In this document: one piece after another, positions 14,899-17,119 of the stretch
Numbering within the stretch: position 1 is the first letter of the stretch
Layout of the letters: every line of letters starts with the position of its first letter
DNA from: Phototrophicales bacterium
Lineage (GTDB): Bacteria > Chloroflexota > Anaerolineae > Aggregatilineales > Phototrophicaceae
Assembly: GCA_002794515.1 (NCBI GenBank)
Contig: PGTJ01000017.1
Span: 1-17,119, forward strand
Direction: 5' to 3'
DNA: 17,119 nt
Translations under genes and position numbers: made by a program
The notes under the pieces: model-generated
Told to the model about the DNA's origin: nothing
Database searches by the model: none
The model's input: only the letters and a program-made list of their open reading frames with translations

Positions 14899-15434
14899 TA
14901 TGGACGTGACCATGTTTGGTCATACAAAATAACGATGCTCCCCTCAAGATTAAAACCGTTGAGGTCGTCACGGACACCGGGATGAATTTGTATTTTCGTT
15001 ATCTGCACATTGTCTAAAAAGGTGTTATCGAAAGTGCAATCATATTTATAGGGAATTGTACCATCGCCTTCGCGGTATGTCTCGTAATTGCCAAAAGTGG
15101 GTGTGCGAACACATACTTGGCGGTTTTCGATTGAACCCACCTGTCCGAGATGTTTATCTAATTCGGCTTGATAAAATGCCGCCACATCTTCGGCAGTCAC
15201 ACCAGTGACGATATAACGCACCAATTGCCCAGAACGGGGACGGGTTGGGCTTGCCCCTCGGTCGAGTTCGGTCGCGCCCGGATACAGTGGCACATTGAAT
15301 GGTTGTTGGCGCTCGGCAATTTCGAGTTGGAAAGATAAAAAGCCCAATCCCACACCCAAAAGCCCCAATATGCCAACAATTAACCCCACCCGAAAAACAG
15401 ATATGTTCCCTTCACGATTGAGTAATAATTGCAT
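14898..15434 (-). CDS. Membrane-anchored protein with a YPGA motif, unknown function
   Basis: Family not identified. 178 residues, with a single N-terminal hydrophobic segment (about 15-35) and the rest presumably outside the cytoplasm. VPLYPGATEL at 48-57, followed by a (D/E)xVAAFYQAEL helix at about 82-91, is a pattern I recall from small envelope proteins of Chloroflexota and other bacteria. The remaining part is beta-rich, with two cysteines (in RQVCVR and KYDCTF) that could form a disulfide. AGGAG 9 bases before the ATG is a good ribosome site and overlaps the stop codon (TAG) of the upstream TPR gene. The next gene starts on its stop codon (TAATG). Co-expression with the TPR proteins suggests a shared envelope role, which is an inference. 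Confidence 0.75.
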   Translation of the reverse strand: MQLLLNREGNISVFRVGLIVGILGLLGVGLGFLSFQLEIAERQQPFNVPLYPGATELDRGASPTRPRSGQLVRYIVTGVTAEDVAAFYQAELDKHLGQVGSIENRQVCVRTPTFGNYETYREGDGTIPYKYDCTFDNTFLDNVQITKIQIHPGVRDDLNGFNLEGSIVILYDQTWSRP

Positions 15435-15446
15435 TGTCCATCACTC

Positions 15447-16229
15447 CTATGATTGCATTTGCTCCGCCAACAAGACATGTAATGCTTCCCCATATGGGGT
15501 ATGTGCGAATAGGTGTGCTTGTGCTGTCCAATAGGCACGCGAGGCATCGGTGAGTGGTGGTAATGGCGATTGATCCATCATACACAACAATGCCCGCGCC
15601 ATCCAAACCCGATTGTCATCATCAGTCGCTCGTGTTAAGCCCATGTTCAATGCCTCGCGTGCGGTGGTCATATCACCCAAATAATACGCGCTCTCGCCAA
15701 TATCAAAATAGGTGATGTCATGTCCACCAGCTTGTCGTGCCTTCTGAAAGGTTTGTAGGGCTTGCTCATATTGCCCAGCTACCAATAGTGTACGCCCAAA
15801 CCCATACAGTGGAAAATAGTTCATCGGTTGGATGTTAATGGCTTCTAACAAAATACGGTGGCTGTTATCTAAATCGCCTTGTTGACGATAGGTATTGCCC
15901 AAAAGGGTCATGGCTTGCACATCTTTGGGATGTTTTTGCAAATGTAAAAGTAAAATCTGTTGGGCTTGGGCGAATTCTTGGCGCAAAAAATGGCGTTGCG
16001 CCCGTGTGTAATCGCTGACCATGCCTCGACTCGCCCATAAAAAAATGAGTTGTGCAACAAATAAACTCGCCATCAGGCTGGCAACAGCATATCCGCGAAT
16101 CGCCTCATCACCAATGACCGATAAGATGAGTGCGGGCAAAGCCAATATGATCGCCATCAGGAAGGCGATTTGACTTGGGCGTTCCCATAAGCGAAAATTT
16201 TTGATGATATGCACAATCACATGCCCCAT
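15447..16229 (-). CDS. Membrane TPR protein (paralogue of the upstream gene)
   Basis: This 260-residue protein has two hydrophobic segments at about 21-39 and 46-67, followed by tetratricopeptide repeats from about 74 to 200. Helix pairs include AQRHFLRQEFAQAQQILLLH and AMTLLGNTYRQQGDLDNSHR, and the repeat near 170-200 contains YFDIGESAYYLGDMTTA. With a membrane hairpin at the N-terminus, the TPR part is most likely cytoplasmic and binds partner proteins. GAGGA lies 6 bases before the ATG, and the gene starts 9 bases after the stop of the neighbouring TPR gene. The partner is unknown. It shares layout and repeat pattern with that gene, suggesting duplication. Confidence 0.82.
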   Translation of the reverse strand: MGHVIVHIIKNFRLWERPSQIAFLMAIILALPALILSVIGDEAIRGYAVASLMASLFVAQLIFLWASRGMVSDYTRAQRHFLRQEFAQAQQILLLHLQKHPKDVQAMTLLGNTYRQQGDLDNSHRILLEAINIQPMNYFPLYGFGRTLLVAGQYEQALQTFQKARQAGGHDITYFDIGESAYYLGDMTTAREALNMGLTRATDDDNRVWMARALLCMMDQSPLPPLTDASRAYWTAQAHLFAHTPYGEALHVLLAEQMQS

Positions 16230-16238
16230 ATCTCGTCC

Positions 16239-17119
16239 TCATACCAATTGTTGAATCGTTAAATCGCCATCGGCTAAGGCGGTGAGGGTGTTGATATCGG
16301 CTTCGATAAACTCACGCAAGGTTTGAGCTTGATCGCTTTTCATCAGGGTACGCCATTCCTGAATTGCGCCATATAAATTTTGAATTTTCTTGACTGAGTC
16401 TTGTGCAGAAGTGACATCATCAAGGCGGGCATAGGCGCGTGCCATATAAAAATGTGCCAATAAGCGATGACGCGCATCTGGAATTTTCTGATTTAAGGCG
16501 TGGCGCAAATGCTCTAACACATCGTGTGGTCGTTTGAGGCGGTCTTCTATCGCCCCCAAATTATACGCCGCCACCCATTCATCGGGTGCGAGCTGATAGG
16601 CTCTGAGGGCGGCTTGATGGGCGGCTTCATAATCGCCCATTTGTAATAAAATCTCTGCCAGACCATTCCACGCCACAGCCATATCTGGGGCAATTTCGGT
16701 CATCTTTTTATAATCGCGTTTGGCGAGGGGTAATTTTCCCCATACCCGTAATACTTCTGCCCGAAACCGATAATGATGCGGATTTTTGGGATCGGCTTTG
16801 ATGAGTGTATCCATATGTTTAACCGCTTCGGCATATTCGCTTTTGCGGAGCGCCCGCACCGCTTGTTTATATTCTTCGGGTGTGCGTGGACGGAACAAAA
16901 AAATGCCCGCCACAATCCAGCCAAAGCCAGCACCCAACACAATGGGCAACGCATTGGGAAAGAAAAACGCCGCCAATAACAACGCGCCAATCACGGGGGC
17001 GATAATCCCTATCCAGCGTCCCCGTTCAAACGGGTCTAGGGCGCTGAGGATGATGACCGTCGCGCCCATAAGAAAGACAAATACCAAAATCGTCTGTACA
17101 TCCCGCGCCCAAGGGTTAT
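16239..17119 (-). CDS. Membrane TPR protein, 5' end cut off by the window
   Basis: The protein has three hydrophobic segments, then at least four TPR units (about 130 residues) starting at the PEEYKQAVRALRKSEYAEAV region, and a helical tail. The frame stays open past a TTG at 17087 up to the window edge: the extra codons read NPWARDVQTIL in continuous frame and extend the first membrane helix. No ATG or GTG is seen in the visible stretch and the TTG has no good ribosome site, so the true start probably lies beyond 17119. If the TTG were used, the protein would have 282 residues. It is the first visible gene of a four-gene minus-strand unit; the promoter is not in the window. Function beyond protein-protein interaction is unknown. 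Confidence 0.82.
   Translation of the reverse strand, partial: NPWARDVQTILVFVFLMGATVIILSALDPFERGRWIGIIAPVIGALLLAAFFFPNALPIVLGAGFGWIVAGIFLFRPRTPEEYKQAVRALRKSEYAEAVKHMDTLIKADPKNPHHYRFRAEVLRVWGKLPLAKRDYKKMTEIAPDMAVAWNGLAEILLQMGDYEAAHQAALRAYQLAPDEWVAAYNLGAIEDRLKRPHDVLEHLRHALNQKIPDARHRLLAHFYMARAYARLDDVTSAQDSVKKIQNLYGAIQEWRTLMKSDQAQTLREFIEADINTLTALADGDLTIQQLV

Noticed and set aside
17085..17087. TTG at 17087 as the start of the right-edge TPR gene
   Set aside because: The frame is open to the window edge and the upstream codons extend a membrane helix, so the gene is more likely truncated by the window.

Overview
The window looks like a piece of a chromosome from a bacterium of the Chloroflexota (Anaerolineae-like). 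This is inferred from protein style: a gamma-alpha fused 2-oxoacid:ferredoxin oxidoreductase, a TGS-uridine-kinase fusion, a short Hsp70, a small FHA protein, and several membrane-anchored proteins of unknown family. No rRNA or other strict marker is present, so the phylum is a hypothesis. Genes are tightly packed, with ATGA or TAATG overlaps and gaps of 1-30 bases inside operons. No gene-free stretch reaches 300 bases. I see no tRNA, rRNA, CRISPR array, insertion sequence, phage gene or attachment site.

Layout. (1) 1-2717, minus: korA then korB, a 2-oxoacid (probably 2-oxoglutarate):ferredoxin oxidoreductase. korB runs off the left edge. A near-consensus promoter lies just after the preceding kinase gene. 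(2) 2825-6983, minus: one apparent polycistron of a lid-less Hsp70, a HEAT-repeat protein, a membrane-anchored protein with two Ig-like repeats, and a deoxynucleoside kinase. (3) 7082-10497, minus: a TGS-domain uridine-kinase-like protein, overlapping a secreted right-handed beta-helix protein. (4) 10498-10622: a divergent promoter region. (5) 10623-14384, plus: an FHA protein, hypoxanthine phosphoribosyltransferase (hpt), CCA-adding enzyme (cca) and an ArsB/SLC13-type permease. (6) 14386-17119, minus: two TPR proteins with N-terminal membrane segments, then two small membrane-anchored proteins of unknown function. This group converges on the permease with a single base between stop codons and runs off the right edge.

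How the genes may work together. korAB links central carbon metabolism to ferredoxin. The deoxynucleoside kinase, the uridine-kinase-like protein and hpt all belong to nucleotide or nucleoside phosphotransfer and salvage; cca matures tRNA ends. The Hsp70 and HEAT pair could be a chaperone with its adaptor. The FHA, TPR and membrane-anchored proteins suggest envelope-associated signalling or assembly, but their partners cannot be read from sequence.

Most of the window is housekeeping. I do not see a convincing defence system or biosynthetic cluster. The best candidates for something undescribed are the Hsp70/HEAT/Ig-anchor operon and the TPR/membrane-protein operon at the right edge. Smaller points worth checking are the korA start and its 5' palindrome, the CCA enzyme's damaged HD motif, and a perfect 11-bp stem just past the permease.
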